Shown here: positions 31,752-40,021 of the stretch, piece by piece
How the letters are laid out: each line of letters begins with the position of its first letter
Position numbering within the stretch: position 1 is the first letter of the stretch
NCBI RefSeq assembly: GCF_009834185.1
Contig: NZ_CP047173.1
Coordinates: 2,418,001-2,482,000, forward strand
Source of the DNA: Rathayibacter sp. VKM Ac-2760
GTDB lineage: Bacteria; Actinomycetota; Actinomycetes; Actinomycetales; Microbacteriaceae
Direction: 5' to 3'
Length of the DNA stretch: 64,000 bases
Made by a program: the position numbers and the translations under genes
The notes under the pieces: generated by a model
The model's database searches: none
Told to the model about the DNA's origin: nothing
What the model saw: only the letters and a program-made list of their open reading frames with translations

Positions 31752-32336
31752 TCAGGCCGCCGACTCCGCGTCGCTCGAGTCGAGCACCAGGTCGGCACCC
31801 TCGCGCGGCCGCTCGCGCGAGCAGTACCGCCGGAACTGCTCGTCCCACGCCGCCCAGTGCGGAGCGAACAGCTCGCCGTCCCGGGCGAGGGCGCGCCGCT
31901 TGCGCTGCACCTCGTCCGCCTCGATCCAGACGCGGAGATCGGCGAAGCGCCGACTGCGCTCCCCCGCCGCCCCGCAGCCCTCCAGCAGGAGGAGCGGCGC
32001 CGAGGCGGAGCGCGGGCCGGCCGTCGTCCCGCTCGCCCAGTTCCAGGCCGGCCAGCGCGCGCCCAGCCCGAGCGCGTGCGGGCGGACGATCCGCTCCGCC
32101 GCGATCGCCACCGCCCGGTCGAGCCCCGACCAGCCCGGGTAGACGTCGTCCATCCGCACGAGGGCGCTCTCCGGCGCTCGTGCGTCGCGGCGGAGCTCGG
32201 CGAGCAGGGCGAGGGCGAAGGTCGACTTGCCCGAGCCGCTCGGCCCGTCGAGCAGCACCGTGCGCGAACGGCGGGCGACGACGCGGCGTGCCAGCAGCCG
32301 CGCACTGTCGCCCGTGAGCCGGTCGTGCTCAGGCAT
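31752..32336 (-). CDS. P-loop kinase-like ATPase in the thiamine transporter operon
   Basis: 194 residues with Walker A GPSGSGKST (31-39), an Asp pair in VRMDDVYPGW that may be the substrate/Mg site, LLLLEGCGAAG as Walker B-like strand, and a basic lid (EADEVQRKRRALARDG). It looks like a uridine-kinase/AAA_18-type small-molecule kinase. Its ATG lies 8 nt inside the end of the ykoC-like gene, so it is cotranscribed with and coupled to the TPP-riboswitch operon. A role in phosphorylating an imported thiamine precursor is an inference. A generic nucleoside kinase is the alternative. Confidence 0.82.
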   Translation of the reverse strand: MPEHDRLTGDSARLLARRVVARRSRTVLLDGPSGSGKSTFALALLAELRRDARAPESALVRMDDVYPGWSGLDRAVAIAAERIVRPHALGLGARWPAWNWASGTTAGPRSASAPLLLLEGCGAAGERSRRFADLRVWIEADEVQRKRRALARDGELFAPHWAAWDEQFRRYCSRERPREGADLVLDSSDAESAA

Positions 32337-33126
32337 GCAGCACGAAGCTCCAGGAACCGGCGAGCACGGCGGCGGTGACCGCGATCGCGGCGATGCCGGC
32401 GCCACCGAGCACGAGGAGGACGTCGCCCGCACCGAAGCGCGACTCGCGCGCCCAGGTCCGCGGGGTGTCCGCGCCGAAGCCCTTCGCCTCCATCGCGGTC
32501 GCCAGGCGGCTGCCGCGCCGGATCGCCAGCACCAGCAGCGAGAAGCTCCGGGCGCCGAGGCTCCTCAGCGCGCTGATCGGGCCGCGCCCGTCGGCCAGGC
32601 CGCGAGCCCGGCGCGCCATCGCGAGCGTGCGCCAGTCGTCGGTCAGCAGGCCGACCAGGCGCATCGCGGCGAGTCCGCCGAGGACGAAGCGCGCCGGCAG
32701 CCGCAGGATCTGAGCGAGACCGTCGGCCAGATCGGTCGGATCGGTCGTCGCGATCAGCACCACGCTCGGCAGGCCGATCGCGAGCACGCGCAGCGCGATC
32801 GCCGCGCCGAGCGCGAGCGACCCCTCCGTCACCGAGACGAAGAGGAACTGCGCGAGCACGCTCCCGCTGTCCCGCCCGTAGAGCACGGTCGTGACGCCCG
32901 CGAGCGGCGCCGCGATCCAGATCGGCGCCGTCCGCCGCACCAGGTCGCCGAGCCGCAGCCCGGCGAAGGGCAGCACGAGGAGCTCGAGGGCGAGGGCCGT
33001 CGCGGCCGACACCACGTCGACCGTGAGCACCAGGACGACCGCGATGACGAGGCTGGCGACCAGCTTCGCCACCGGATTCGCCCGGGCGATCCGCCCGCGG
33101 GCGGGAACCGCGTCGAGGAGGGTCAT
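32329..33126 (-). CDS. ECF transporter transmembrane (T) component, YkoC type
   Basis: 265-residue EcfT/CbiQ-family coupling protein with about five helices. It joins the S component to the ATPase subunits through cytoplasmic coupling helices with an Ala-Arg-Gly motif (ARRARGLADGRGPI, and GSRLATAMEAKGFG). Its ATG overlaps the ATPase stop (ATGA) and its own end overlaps the kinase start. The TPP riboswitch upstream and the gene order point to the YkoC role in thiamine/hydroxymethylpyrimidine uptake. Confidence 0.9.
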   Translation of the reverse strand: MTLLDAVPARGRIARANPVAKLVASLVIAVVLVLTVDVVSAATALALELLVLPFAGLRLGDLVRRTAPIWIAAPLAGVTTVLYGRDSGSVLAQFLFVSVTEGSLALGAAIALRVLAIGLPSVVLIATTDPTDLADGLAQILRLPARFVLGGLAAMRLVGLLTDDWRTLAMARRARGLADGRGPISALRSLGARSFSLLVLAIRRGSRLATAMEAKGFGADTPRTWARESRFGAGDVLLVLGGAGIAAIAVTAAVLAGSWSFVLHA

Positions 33127-34577
33127 CCGGTCACCGCCTTCTGCGTGCCGAGGCGCAGCACCGCATCGGCGAGGGCCGACACCAGGTGCTCGTCGTGGGT
33201 CACCGCGAGCACGGCGCGGCCGTCGTCGCGGAGCTCGGCGAGCAGATCGACGACGACGTCCCAGGTGCGGCGGTCCTGCCCGAAGGTCGGCTCGTCGAGC
33301 ACGACGACGGCGGGGCGGCGCACGAGGGCCGAGGCGACGGTGAGCCGGCGCTTCTCGCCGCCGGAGAGCGTGAAGGGGTTCGCCTCGGCGAGGTGGGCCA
33401 GGCCGAGGCGCTCGAGCAGCTCGTCGGCGCGGTGCCGCTCCTGCTCGTCGCGGACCCCCAGGTGCAGCTCCTGGCGCACCCGCGCCGTCAGGAACTGGTG
33501 CTCGGGCTCCTGGAACACCATCGCGACGCGGTCAGCGAGCTGCCGCGAGGTCCAGCGGTGCGGGTGCGGCGAGGCGCCGTCGCGGACGGACGGCGAGGCG
33601 ACGACCTCTCCCCCGGCCGGTGCGAGGAGGCCCGCGAGGGTGAGCGCGAGCGTCGACTTGCCGGCGCCGTTCGGGCCGAGGACGGCGGTGACCCGGCCGG
33701 CCTCGAGAGCGAGGTCGAGTCCGGTGGCGATCAGCGGCGGGCGGCGGCGGCCGAAGACGGGACGGGCGAGATCGAGGTCGGTGGTGCTGAGGGCCGTCGA
33801 CGCGGGTGCGGTGGACTCCTCGCGTCGCGCCGGGTGCTCCCCCGGGAGCCAGACGCCGGCGGCGGTGAGGACCTCGCGGGCCTGCCCGATCACGGAGCGC
33901 GGCGCGCCGTCGGCGACGACCGTGCCGTCGGCGCCGAGCACGACGACCCGGTCGACGAGGTCGATCCAGACGTCGACGCGGTGCTCGACGACGAGCAGGG
34001 TCGCGCCGGTGCGCGCGGTTATCCGCTCGACCGCCGCGCGGACCTCGTCGACGCCGAGCGGATCGAGGTTGGCGGTCGGCTCGTCGAGCAGGAGGAGCCG
34101 CGGCTGCATCGCGAGGACGCAGGCCAGCGCGAGCCGCTGCTTCTGCCCGCCGGACAGTGCCGAGGTCGACCGGTCGAGCGCCACGTCGAGTCCGACGTCG
34201 TCCAGCGCTCCGCGCACGCGGGCCGGGATCTCCGCGGGAGCGACGCCGAGGTTCTCGCAGGCGAAGCCGACGTCGTCGCCGACGCGCGCGAGCACCGCCT
34301 GGGTGTCCGGGTCCTGCAGCACGAGGCCGGCGACGCCGCGGCGCTCGCGCGGTGGAGCACCGTCGATGCTCAGCTCGCCCTCGTCGGCTCCGTCCTCCTC
34401 GCCGCCGAGGACACCGGCCAGCGCGTGCAGCAGCGTGCTCTTGCCTGCGCCGGACGGACCGAGGAGCAGGACGCGCTCGCCCGGCTGCACCTCGAGGTCG
34501 AGCCCCCGCACGGCTGCGGTCGCGCGACCCGCGTGCCGCCAGCTCCAGCCGCGCGCCCGGATCGACGCGCCGCTCAT
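33123..34577 (-). CDS. ECF transporter fused double ATPase, YkoD type
   Basis: 484 residues, two full ABC domains in one chain. The first has Walker A GPSGAGKST, signature SGGQKQRLALA and LLLLDEPTANLD. The second has GPNGAGKST, SGGEKRRLTVA and VVVLDEPTFGQD. The fusion replaces separate EcfA1 and EcfA2 and is typical of YkoD. Both sites keep catalytic Glu and His (switch) residues. The ATG overlaps the YkoE stop (ATGA). The long upstream reading frame is the antisense-like continuation through ykoE and not part of the protein. Confidence 0.92.
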   Translation of the reverse strand: MSGASIRARGWSWRHAGRATAAVRGLDLEVQPGERVLLLGPSGAGKSTLLHALAGVLGGEEDGADEGELSIDGAPPRERRGVAGLVLQDPDTQAVLARVGDDVGFACENLGVAPAEIPARVRGALDDVGLDVALDRSTSALSGGQKQRLALACVLAMQPRLLLLDEPTANLDPLGVDEVRAAVERITARTGATLLVVEHRVDVWIDLVDRVVVLGADGTVVADGAPRSVIGQAREVLTAAGVWLPGEHPARREESTAPASTALSTTDLDLARPVFGRRRPPLIATGLDLALEAGRVTAVLGPNGAGKSTLALTLAGLLAPAGGEVVASPSVRDGASPHPHRWTSRQLADRVAMVFQEPEHQFLTARVRQELHLGVRDEQERHRADELLERLGLAHLAEANPFTLSGGEKRRLTVASALVRRPAVVVLDEPTFGQDRRTWDVVVDLLAELRDDGRAVLAVTHDEHLVSALADAVLRLGTQKAVTG

Positions 34578-35251
34578 CGAGCGCCCGCGCCCGCCCCCTC
34601 GACCACGCGGCCCTCCCGTCCGGAGACGAAGCGGTCCAGCGCTCCGGACGCCGCGAGGCCGCGCACCGCGAACCAGGGCAGGAGTCCCGCGAGGACGGCG
34701 CCGGAGATCAGGGAGGTGACGACGTAGACCGTGCGGAAGAGGTCGTCGACCCCGGCGTAGTAGCCGAGCAGGTCGTTGACGGCGAGGGCCAGGCCCGCGC
34801 CGGCTCCGGCGAGCATCGCGACGAGCGGCCGGCCGCTGCGGTAGAGGAAGAGGGCGAGGACGATCTCGGCGCCGAGGCCCTGGACCAGCCCGGAGAGCAG
34901 GACCGTGAAGCCCCACTGGGTGCCGATCAGGGCGGAGACGACGGCGGCGAGCATCTCGGTGTAGAGCGCCGCGCCGGGCTTGCGGATGATCAGACCGCCG
35001 AGGACGCCGGCGAAGAGCCAGCCGCCGCCGAGGAGGCCGCCGAGACCCGGGAGGAAGTCGAGGGCGACGCCGAGGACGTTGGTCGCGATGCCCCAGGCCC
35101 AGAAGACGATGCCGGCCGCGACGGCGACGACGCTCGCCACGACGATGTCGACGACTCGCCAGCGGAGGTCGCGGGGGCGGGAGCCCCGCGCCGGGGAAGC
35201 GGGACGGACGGCGTTCTGTGCTGCGCTGTTCTGCGCTGCGTTGTTCTGCAC
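34574..35251 (-). CDS. ECF transporter substrate-binding (S) component, YkoE type
   Basis: 225 residues with about six hydrophobic helices (RVVDIVVASVVAVAAGIVF, LLGGGWLFAGVLGGLIIRKPGAALYTEM). It fits YkoE of the thiamine/HMP ECF transporter, and the TPP riboswitch supports this. The start is the GTG at 35251, behind AAAGGG. An in-frame ATG 25 codons upstream lies inside the riboswitch (in its conserved ATGCCAGCGAAGG core) and cannot be the start. The N-terminus carries an Asn/Gln/Ala stretch (QNNAAQNSAAQN) from a small DNA repeat. Confidence 0.88.
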   Translation of the reverse strand: MQNNAAQNSAAQNAVRPASPARGSRPRDLRWRVVDIVVASVVAVAAGIVFWAWGIATNVLGVALDFLPGLGGLLGGGWLFAGVLGGLIIRKPGAALYTEMLAAVVSALIGTQWGFTVLLSGLVQGLGAEIVLALFLYRSGRPLVAMLAGAGAGLALAVNDLLGYYAGVDDLFRTVYVVTSLISGAVLAGLLPWFAVRGLAASGALDRFVSGREGRVVEGAGAGAR

Positions 35252-35255
35252 TGAC

Positions 35256-35285
35256 GTGCCCTTTCGTGGAAGCGAAACGGGGCAC
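35256..35285 (-). promoter_or_regulatory. Hairpin sequestering the ykoE ribosome binding site
   Basis: On the minus strand GTGCCC-CG-TTTCG pairs with CGAAA-GGGCAC, an 11-bp stem with a 2-nt bulge. The 3' arm contains the AAAGGG ribosome binding site of ykoE. It lies between the riboswitch and the GTG start. This suggests that TPP binding controls translation initiation rather than only transcription. The alternative anti-sequestering pairing was not verified. Confidence 0.65.
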
Positions 35286-35310
35286 GGGTGGAAGAAGAGG
35301 AGATCGAAAC

Positions 35311-35394
35311 GTTCCTTCGCTGGCATGACCCAGATCAGGTTCGACGGTCGAAGGCTGCTGCCTTCCTCTCAGCCCGGTGCACCGGACTCCCGTG
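35311..35394 (-). promoter_or_regulatory. TPP riboswitch (THI element)
   Basis: Minus strand reads CGGGAGTCCGG..., then GGGCTGAGAGG, and the second conserved part CGAACCTGATCTGGGTCATG followed by CCAGCGAAGGAA. These are the CTGAGA pyrimidine-sensor and the pyrophosphate-sensor sequences of the TPP aptamer. The minus-strand TATGAT box at 35410-35405 is a fitting -10 for a transcript starting near 35398. It controls the YkoEDC-type transporter and the overlapping kinase gene. Confidence 0.97.
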
Positions 35395-35416
35395 TTCGTC
35401 AGCAATCATAGACAGC

Positions 35417-35797
35417 ATGTCGTGGTCGGTGGTTCTCGTCCTGGCAGCGCTGCTGGTGGTCCTGCTCCAGGTGCTGCTCTGGCGGCGGCGGTTCCGCATC
35501 CGCCGCGAGCTGCTCAGCTACGGGACGCGCGTGCCCGGTCGGGTCGTCGCGCCGGATCCGGGTCGCGGCGACGCCGCGGCCGCGCGCGAGCTCGGGCGGC
35601 TGCTCATCGCCTACCGGCTCGCCGACGGCGAGGTGCGGCACGCGGTGAAGACGCCGCAGAAGCGCGGCGACGCCTGGATGGCGGGCGAGCCGGTCGCGGT
35701 GATCTACGACCCGCGCCGCCCGAACGACGCCGAGCGGCTCATCGTCGGCTTCGGCCGCACGAAGAAGACCTGGTTCTCGGCGCGGCCCCAGCGCTGA
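35417..35797 (+). CDS. Single-pass membrane protein, DUF3592-like
   Basis: 126 residues with an N-terminal helix (about 4-24) and a soluble domain (GTRVPGRVVAPDPGRGD, LLIAYRLADGEVRHAVKTP, VAVIYDPRRPNDAERLIVG) that fits the DUF3592 pattern of a small beta-domain ending in the D-P-x-x-P box. The function is unknown. The start lies 22 nt from the 5' end of the riboswitch, so the promoter of the minus-strand thiamine operon must overlap this gene's start. Its own ribosome binding site is weak. Confidence 0.75.
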   Translation: MSWSVVLVLAALLVVLLQVLLWRRRFRIRRELLSYGTRVPGRVVAPDPGRGDAAAARELGRLLIAYRLADGEVRHAVKTPQKRGDAWMAGEPVAVIYDPRRPNDAERLIVGFGRTKKTWFSARPQR

Positions 35798-35818
35798 GGC
35801 CGTGCGAGCGACTCGCGG

Positions 35819-36148
35819 CTACTTCTTGAGCGCGCGGACGATGCGCGCGAGTGCCTTGCCGGAGACCCAGACCAGCGGGATGCCGACGGCGAGCACCGAG
35901 ACGATGTTGGGCTGGAAGCGCAGGCCCAGGTCGTCCTTGATGTAGGCGCCGATGGGGATCACGGCTCCGCCGCCGCCACCGCCGCCGCCCTCCTGGCCGT
36001 CCTCCGAACCGCTGCCGCCGCCGAAGCCGAACCAGCGGAGCGCGACGGGGACCAGCGAGACGCCGTCGACCTCGACGGGCTCCCCGTAGATCGTCGCGGT
36101 ACCCGCGGAGGTCACTTTGTCGGCCAGGGAGACAGCGATGTTGGGCAT
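35819..36148 (-). CDS. GerW/YtfJ family protein
   Basis: 109 residues from the ATG at 36148. NIAVSLADKVTSAGTATIYGEPVEVDGVSLVPVALRWFGFGGG matches the YtfJ (spore GerW) N-terminal domain. A Gly-rich loop with eight consecutive Gly and acidic flanks follows, then AVIPIGAYI and a C-terminal hydrophobic segment (about 83-102) with a basic end. YtfJ homologues are common in non-sporulating actinobacteria, where their role is unknown. Convergent with the DUF3592-like gene. Confidence 0.82.
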   Translation of the reverse strand: MPNIAVSLADKVTSAGTATIYGEPVEVDGVSLVPVALRWFGFGGGSGSEDGQEGGGGGGGGAVIPIGAYIKDDLGLRFQPNIVSVLAVGIPLVWVSGKALARIVRALKK

Positions 36149-36249
36149 GGCCCGACGGTACTCCGCGGGCCGAAGGGCCGACAAGCGGCGCACCGGCGCG
36201 CACAGGACTCCCCCACCTCCTTCCGGAGCTCGGCTGCGATGATCGACGG

Positions 36250-37173
36250 ATGTCCGACCGACCCCGCCGCCGCCGCCCCGCGCGGGCGACGACGATCGCG
36301 GTCGCGAGCCTGCTGCTGGCGGCGTTCCTCGCGTTCCACCGGGTGCTCGGGGACGCGGCCGGCTGGCTCTCGGTGCTGGAGACGGCCATCCCGTGGTCCG
36401 GCCTCGCCGTGCTGCTCCTGCTGGTGGGCGCGATCGCCGCGCGATCCCGCGGTGCGGGGGCCGCGGTCACGGTGCTGGTGACGGTCTACGGCGTGCTCGT
36501 GCTCCCGGTCGCGCTGCCCGCGCCGGCGGTCCGCTCCGGGTCGTTCACCGTGGTCAGCCAGAACCTCGGCACGAGCGAGGACGCGGGTGAGCTCGCCGCC
36601 CGGCTCGCGAGCCGGGAACCGGACGTGCTCGCCTTCCAGGAGCTCGACGCAGACGCGCGGGAGGCGGTCGGCGACGAGCTCGCCGAGGCCTATCCGCACT
36701 CCTACGTCGTCGGAACGGTCGGGATCTGGAGCCGCACCGAGCTCTCGAACGGCGAGCCGCTCGATCTCGGGCTCGACTGGAACCGGGCCCTCGCCGTCGA
36801 CGTCGACACTCCGCTCGGGGCGACGCGCCTCTTCGTGGTGCACCTCGCCTCGTTCCGGCTCGGCGACCACGCCGAGCGCGACACGATGCTCGGCGGGCTC
36901 GCCTCGACCCTCGCGGAGGACGGGTCGGACCGCAGGATCGTCGTCGGCGACTTCAACACCGCGACCGACGACCATCTGCTCGCACCGGTGCTCGATCAGG
37001 CGGGACTCGTCCGCACCTCGGGCATCGGCTTCCCCGCGACCTGGCCGGCACTGCTCCCCGTGGTCTCGCTCGATCACGCGCTGGCCGACGGGGTCCCCGC
37101 CGCGACCCTCGAGGTCCTGCCGCCGAACGGCTCGGACCACCGGCCGATCAGTCTGACGATCGGTTCCGCGTAG
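36250..37173 (+). CDS. Membrane-anchored endonuclease/exonuclease/phosphatase family protein
   Basis: 307 residues. Three N-terminal hydrophobic helices (about 17-36, 45-65, 70-95) precede an EEP domain with SFTVVSQNLGTS, LAFQELDADARE (catalytic Glu), LFVVHLASFRLGD, IVVGDFNTATDD and the terminal SDHRPI box. The domain lies outside the membrane by topology. Substrates of such proteins (phosphodiesters or phospholipids) are unknown. Its last 26 bp overlap the end of dinB, transcribed in the opposite direction. Confidence 0.9.
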   Translation: MSDRPRRRRPARATTIAVASLLLAAFLAFHRVLGDAAGWLSVLETAIPWSGLAVLLLLVGAIAARSRGAGAAVTVLVTVYGVLVLPVALPAPAVRSGSFTVVSQNLGTSEDAGELAARLASREPDVLAFQELDADAREAVGDELAEAYPHSYVVGTVGIWSRTELSNGEPLDLGLDWNRALAVDVDTPLGATRLFVVHLASFRLGDHAERDTMLGGLASTLAEDGSDRRIVVGDFNTATDDHLLAPVLDQAGLVRTSGIGFPATWPALLPVVSLDHALADGVPAATLEVLPPNGSDHRPISLTIGSA

Positions 37174-38428
37174 CGAGCGTGTCGCTGATGTCGATGCCCT
37201 TCGCCGACTCGGGCGCGGAGCGCGACAGCAGCGACGCCGGCCGCACCGCCCCCGTGCCGAAGCGGGCCGAGACGCCGTCGACCGCGAGCTCCGCGTCGCG
37301 CCAGTCGTCGGAGTCGCTCCAGAGCGAGAACGCGACGTCGTCGGCCTCGACCAACTGCTCGCCCCGCACGCCAATCAGACGGACCGGGCGGCGGAGCGGA
37401 TTCGCCGCCTCGAGGAGCGCGGAGGACGCCTCGTAGAGCACGCGCGCGACGTCGGTCGCCTCCTGCAGCGTGCGCGAGCGGGTGAGCGTGCTGAAGTCGC
37501 CGAAGCGGACCTTCACGGCGACGGTCCGGCAGCGGACGCCGGATCGGCGCATCCGCACGGCGACCTTGTCGCAGAGCCGCAGCAGCTCGCGGCGGACCAG
37601 CTCGGGGTCGGCGACGTCGTCGGCGAAGGTGATCTCGTGGCCCGCGCTCTTCTCGATCTGGCGGGTGTCGACCGGCCGGGGGTCGACACCGTTGGAGAGC
37701 GCGTGCAGGCGGCGACCGGTGGCCTCGCCGAGGGCCGAGACGAGCGAGGCGAGCGGAGTGGTCGCGACGTCCGCCACCGTCCGCAGCCCGCGCCGCACCA
37801 GTGCCTCCTCCGTGCTCGCCCCGACTCCCCAGAGCGCGCTCACGGGCAGCGGGTCGAGGAAGGCCTGCACGCCGTCGGACGGGACGACGAGCAGCCCGTC
37901 GGGCTTGGAGCGCCCGGAGGCGAGCTTGGCGACGAACTTGGTGCTCGCGACGCCGACCGAGCAGGTGAGCCCGAGCTCGGCGTGCACTCGGCGGCGGATC
38001 TCGGTGCCGATCGCCCAGGGCGAGCCGGAGATCCGCCGCGCTCCGGCGACGTCGAGGAACGCCTCGTCGATGCTGAGGCGCTCGACGAGCGGGGTGAAGG
38101 AGTCGAAGATCGCCATCACGCGGCGCGAGGCCTCGCGGTAGCGGTCCATGTGCGGCTCGAGGACGATCGCGTGCGGGCAGCGCCGGAGCGCCACGGCCAT
38201 CGGCATCGCCGAGTTGATGCCGTACTTGCGCGCCTCGTAGGTGGCGGCGGTGACGACGGAGCGCGAGCCGATGTGGCCGACCACGACCGGCTTCCCGCGC
38301 AGCTCCGGGTGATCGAGCAGCTCGACGGAGGCGAAGAACGCGTCCATGTCGACGTGCAGGATGCTCGCGCGCGGGTCGTCGAAGGGCTCGGTCGTGACCT
38401 GGCGCCCCGTGCCGTCCTGCTTGCTCAC
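37148..38428 (-). CDS. dinB: DNA polymerase IV (Y family)
   Basis: 426-residue error-prone polymerase. ILHVDMDAFFASVE and SIDEAFLDVAG carry the catalytic Asp-Asp-Glu set, then VGVASTKFVAKLAS, the HhH VSALWGVGASTEEAL and the little-finger domain with FGDFSTLTRSRTL. No beta-clamp motif QxxLF is obvious at the C-terminus. The GTG at 38428 follows GAGCAGGGGACC. The frame stays open 49 codons further upstream but without conserved sequence. It overlaps the convergent EEP gene by 26 bp. Confidence 0.93.
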   Translation of the reverse strand: MSKQDGTGRQVTTEPFDDPRASILHVDMDAFFASVELLDHPELRGKPVVVGHIGSRSVVTAATYEARKYGINSAMPMAVALRRCPHAIVLEPHMDRYREASRRVMAIFDSFTPLVERLSIDEAFLDVAGARRISGSPWAIGTEIRRRVHAELGLTCSVGVASTKFVAKLASGRSKPDGLLVVPSDGVQAFLDPLPVSALWGVGASTEEALVRRGLRTVADVATTPLASLVSALGEATGRRLHALSNGVDPRPVDTRQIEKSAGHEITFADDVADPELVRRELLRLCDKVAVRMRRSGVRCRTVAVKVRFGDFSTLTRSRTLQEATDVARVLYEASSALLEAANPLRRPVRLIGVRGEQLVEADDVAFSLWSDSDDWRDAELAVDGVSARFGTGAVRPASLLSRSAPESAKGIDISDTLATRNRSSD

Positions 38429-38595
38429 GGTCCCCCTGCTCGAACACGGCGCCCCGCGACCGGAGTGCCTTCGAGGATCATGGTCGCACGCACCACCGAC
38501 ACCGACCGCTCCTCCCGGCGACTCGGGTCGGGCGGGAATGGCGACGCCGCCGCGGCGGTTGTCCCGAGCACCCACGACGACTCCCCGGAGAAGAC

Positions 38596-39192
38596 ATGAC
38601 GCACGAGCACGAGCCCGCCTCCCCGCCCACCGAGCTGAGCCGCTGGCTCGACCTGCAGGCCCGCGCGCACGCCGCCTTCGAGGTCCGCCTCGACGCCGTG
38701 GTCGACTGGACCGCGCCGACCCCCGACACCGAGTGGGACACCCGCGCCCTCGTCCTGCACGTGGTCCGCGAGCAGCAGCGGGCGCACACCCTGCTCTCCG
38801 GCGGCGACGAGTCGCCGATCCGCCTCGAGCCGGTCGCGGCCGACCTGCGCAGCGAGTGGACCCGCGTCACCACGCTCCTGCGCGCGGTCTCCCGCGAGGT
38901 CGACCCCGGTGCGGAGCTGCGGCTGGGCCGCGACACCGTCAGCGCGCTGGAGCTGCTGCAGGAGCAGGTGGCCGACATCACCGTGCACACCTGGGACCTG
39001 GCCCGGGCGACCGGTGCCGAGGAGGCGATGGAGGAGGGCCTCGTCGCCGCGGTCTGGGAGCTGTTCGCCCCGCAGGAGGAGACCCTGCGCGCGAGCGGGC
39101 TGTTCGCGGCGCCCGTGCCGATCGGCTCCGACGCGCCGCTGCAGAGCAGGCTGCTGGCGGTCACCGGGCGGGACGACCGGCTGGCGGCCTGA
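38596..39192 (+). CDS. TIGR03086-like mycothiol-dependent/DinB-fold metal-binding protein
   Basis: 198 residues of the DinB/MDMPI four-helix superfamily. LVLHVVREQQRAHTLL carries a His, and ITVHTWDLARATG is the conserved second metal-binding stretch typical of the actinobacterial TIGR03086 and maleylpyruvate isomerase-like proteins. The third ligand is not obvious. These proteins often work in mycothiol-linked thiol chemistry, but the substrate is unknown. The ATG follows GGAGAAGAC. Divergent from dinB. Confidence 0.82.
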   Translation: MTHEHEPASPPTELSRWLDLQARAHAAFEVRLDAVVDWTAPTPDTEWDTRALVLHVVREQQRAHTLLSGGDESPIRLEPVAADLRSEWTRVTTLLRAVSREVDPGAELRLGRDTVSALELLQEQVADITVHTWDLARATGAEEAMEEGLVAAVWELFAPQEETLRASGLFAAPVPIGSDAPLQSRLLAVTGRDDRLAA

Positions 39193-39307
39193 CGTCCCGG
39201 CCCGGACACCTGAGAACGACCCCAGGCTGCCGACGGCAGGATGGGGAGGTCCGCGCCGCCGCGCGGACGACACCCGGGGCGCACCGCCCCGTCGAGAGAG
39301 GACAGCC

Positions 39308-39964
39308 ATGACACGCGTCGCCGTCATCGGAGCACACGGCAAGGTCGGCCAGCAGATCCTCCATCTGCTGTACGACGCCGGACACGAAGCGGTCGGAGTC
39401 GTCCGCAACCCCGAGCACTCGGAGGACATCGTCCGCCTCGGCGGCGAGCCCCTGGTCCACGACCTCGAGCACTCCACCGCGGAGGACTTCGCCGGGCGGC
39501 TCGAGGGCGTCGACGCCCTCGTCTTCACGGCCGGTGCCGGCCCCGACTCCGGGCCCGAGCGCAAGCGCACCGTCGACCTCGGCGCCTCCGTGCTGAGTCA
39601 GGAGGCGGCCTCGATCGCCGGGATCCGCCGCTTCGTGCAGATCAGCGCGATCGGCGTCGACGCCGCGCTCCCGGACGACACCGAGGAGGACTGGCGCGCC
39701 TACGTCGAGGCCAAGCGCGACGCCGACACGGCGCTGCGCGGCACCGACCTCGACTGGACGGTCCTGCGTCCGGGCGGCCTCACCGACGATGAGGGCACCG
39801 GCCGGATCCTGCTCGGCGAGAGCGTCGAGAAGGGCAGCATCCCGCGCGCCGACGTGGCCGCGACCGTGATCGCCGTGCTGGCCGACCCCACCTCCATCGG
39901 CGCGACCTGGGAGATCGTCTCGGGCGACGTCGCGATCGAGGACGCCGTCGCGAAGGGCGCCTGA
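39308..39964 (+). CDS. NAD(P)H-binding atypical SDR family protein
   Basis: 218 residues of the atypical short-chain reductase type (NAD(P)H-binding, YtfG/HSCARG-like). The dinucleotide motif VAVIGAHGKVGQQI is at the N-terminus, followed by LVFTAGAG, FVQISAIG, WTVLRPGGLTDDEGTG and the substrate-side helices. The YxxxK catalytic motif is not evident, so it may sense or bind the cofactor rather than catalyse. The ATG follows GAGAGGACAGCC. A terminator hairpin separates it from the acyl-CoA ligase. Confidence 0.9.
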   Translation: MTRVAVIGAHGKVGQQILHLLYDAGHEAVGVVRNPEHSEDIVRLGGEPLVHDLEHSTAEDFAGRLEGVDALVFTAGAGPDSGPERKRTVDLGASVLSQEAASIAGIRRFVQISAIGVDAALPDDTEEDWRAYVEAKRDADTALRGTDLDWTVLRPGGLTDDEGTGRILLGESVEKGSIPRADVAATVIAVLADPTSIGATWEIVSGDVAIEDAVAKGA

Positions 39965-39973
39965 GCGCACCGA

Positions 39974-39997
39974 CCGGGCACTCGATCGGGTGCCCGG
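39974..39997 (+). terminator. Terminator-like hairpin
   Basis: CCGGGCAC (39974-39981), 8-nt loop, GTGCCCGG (39990-39997). It lies between the NAD(P)H-binding protein gene and the start of the ligase gene. There is no T-tract. Confidence 0.6.
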
Positions 39998-40021
39998 AGC
40001 CCTGCGCCTAGAGTGGGGCGG

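Noticed and set aside
35251..35326. N-terminal extension of the ykoE-like gene beginning at the in-frame ATG (PAKERFDLLFFHP)
   Set aside because: The ATG belongs to the conserved ATGCCAGCGAAGG core of the TPP aptamer. A proper ribosome site precedes the GTG at 35251.
33123..35405. Single 760-residue ATPase including upstream Arg/Pro-rich sequence
   Set aside because: The portion upstream of the ATG at 34577 is a shadow of the ykoE-like gene. The ATGA overlap fixes the start.
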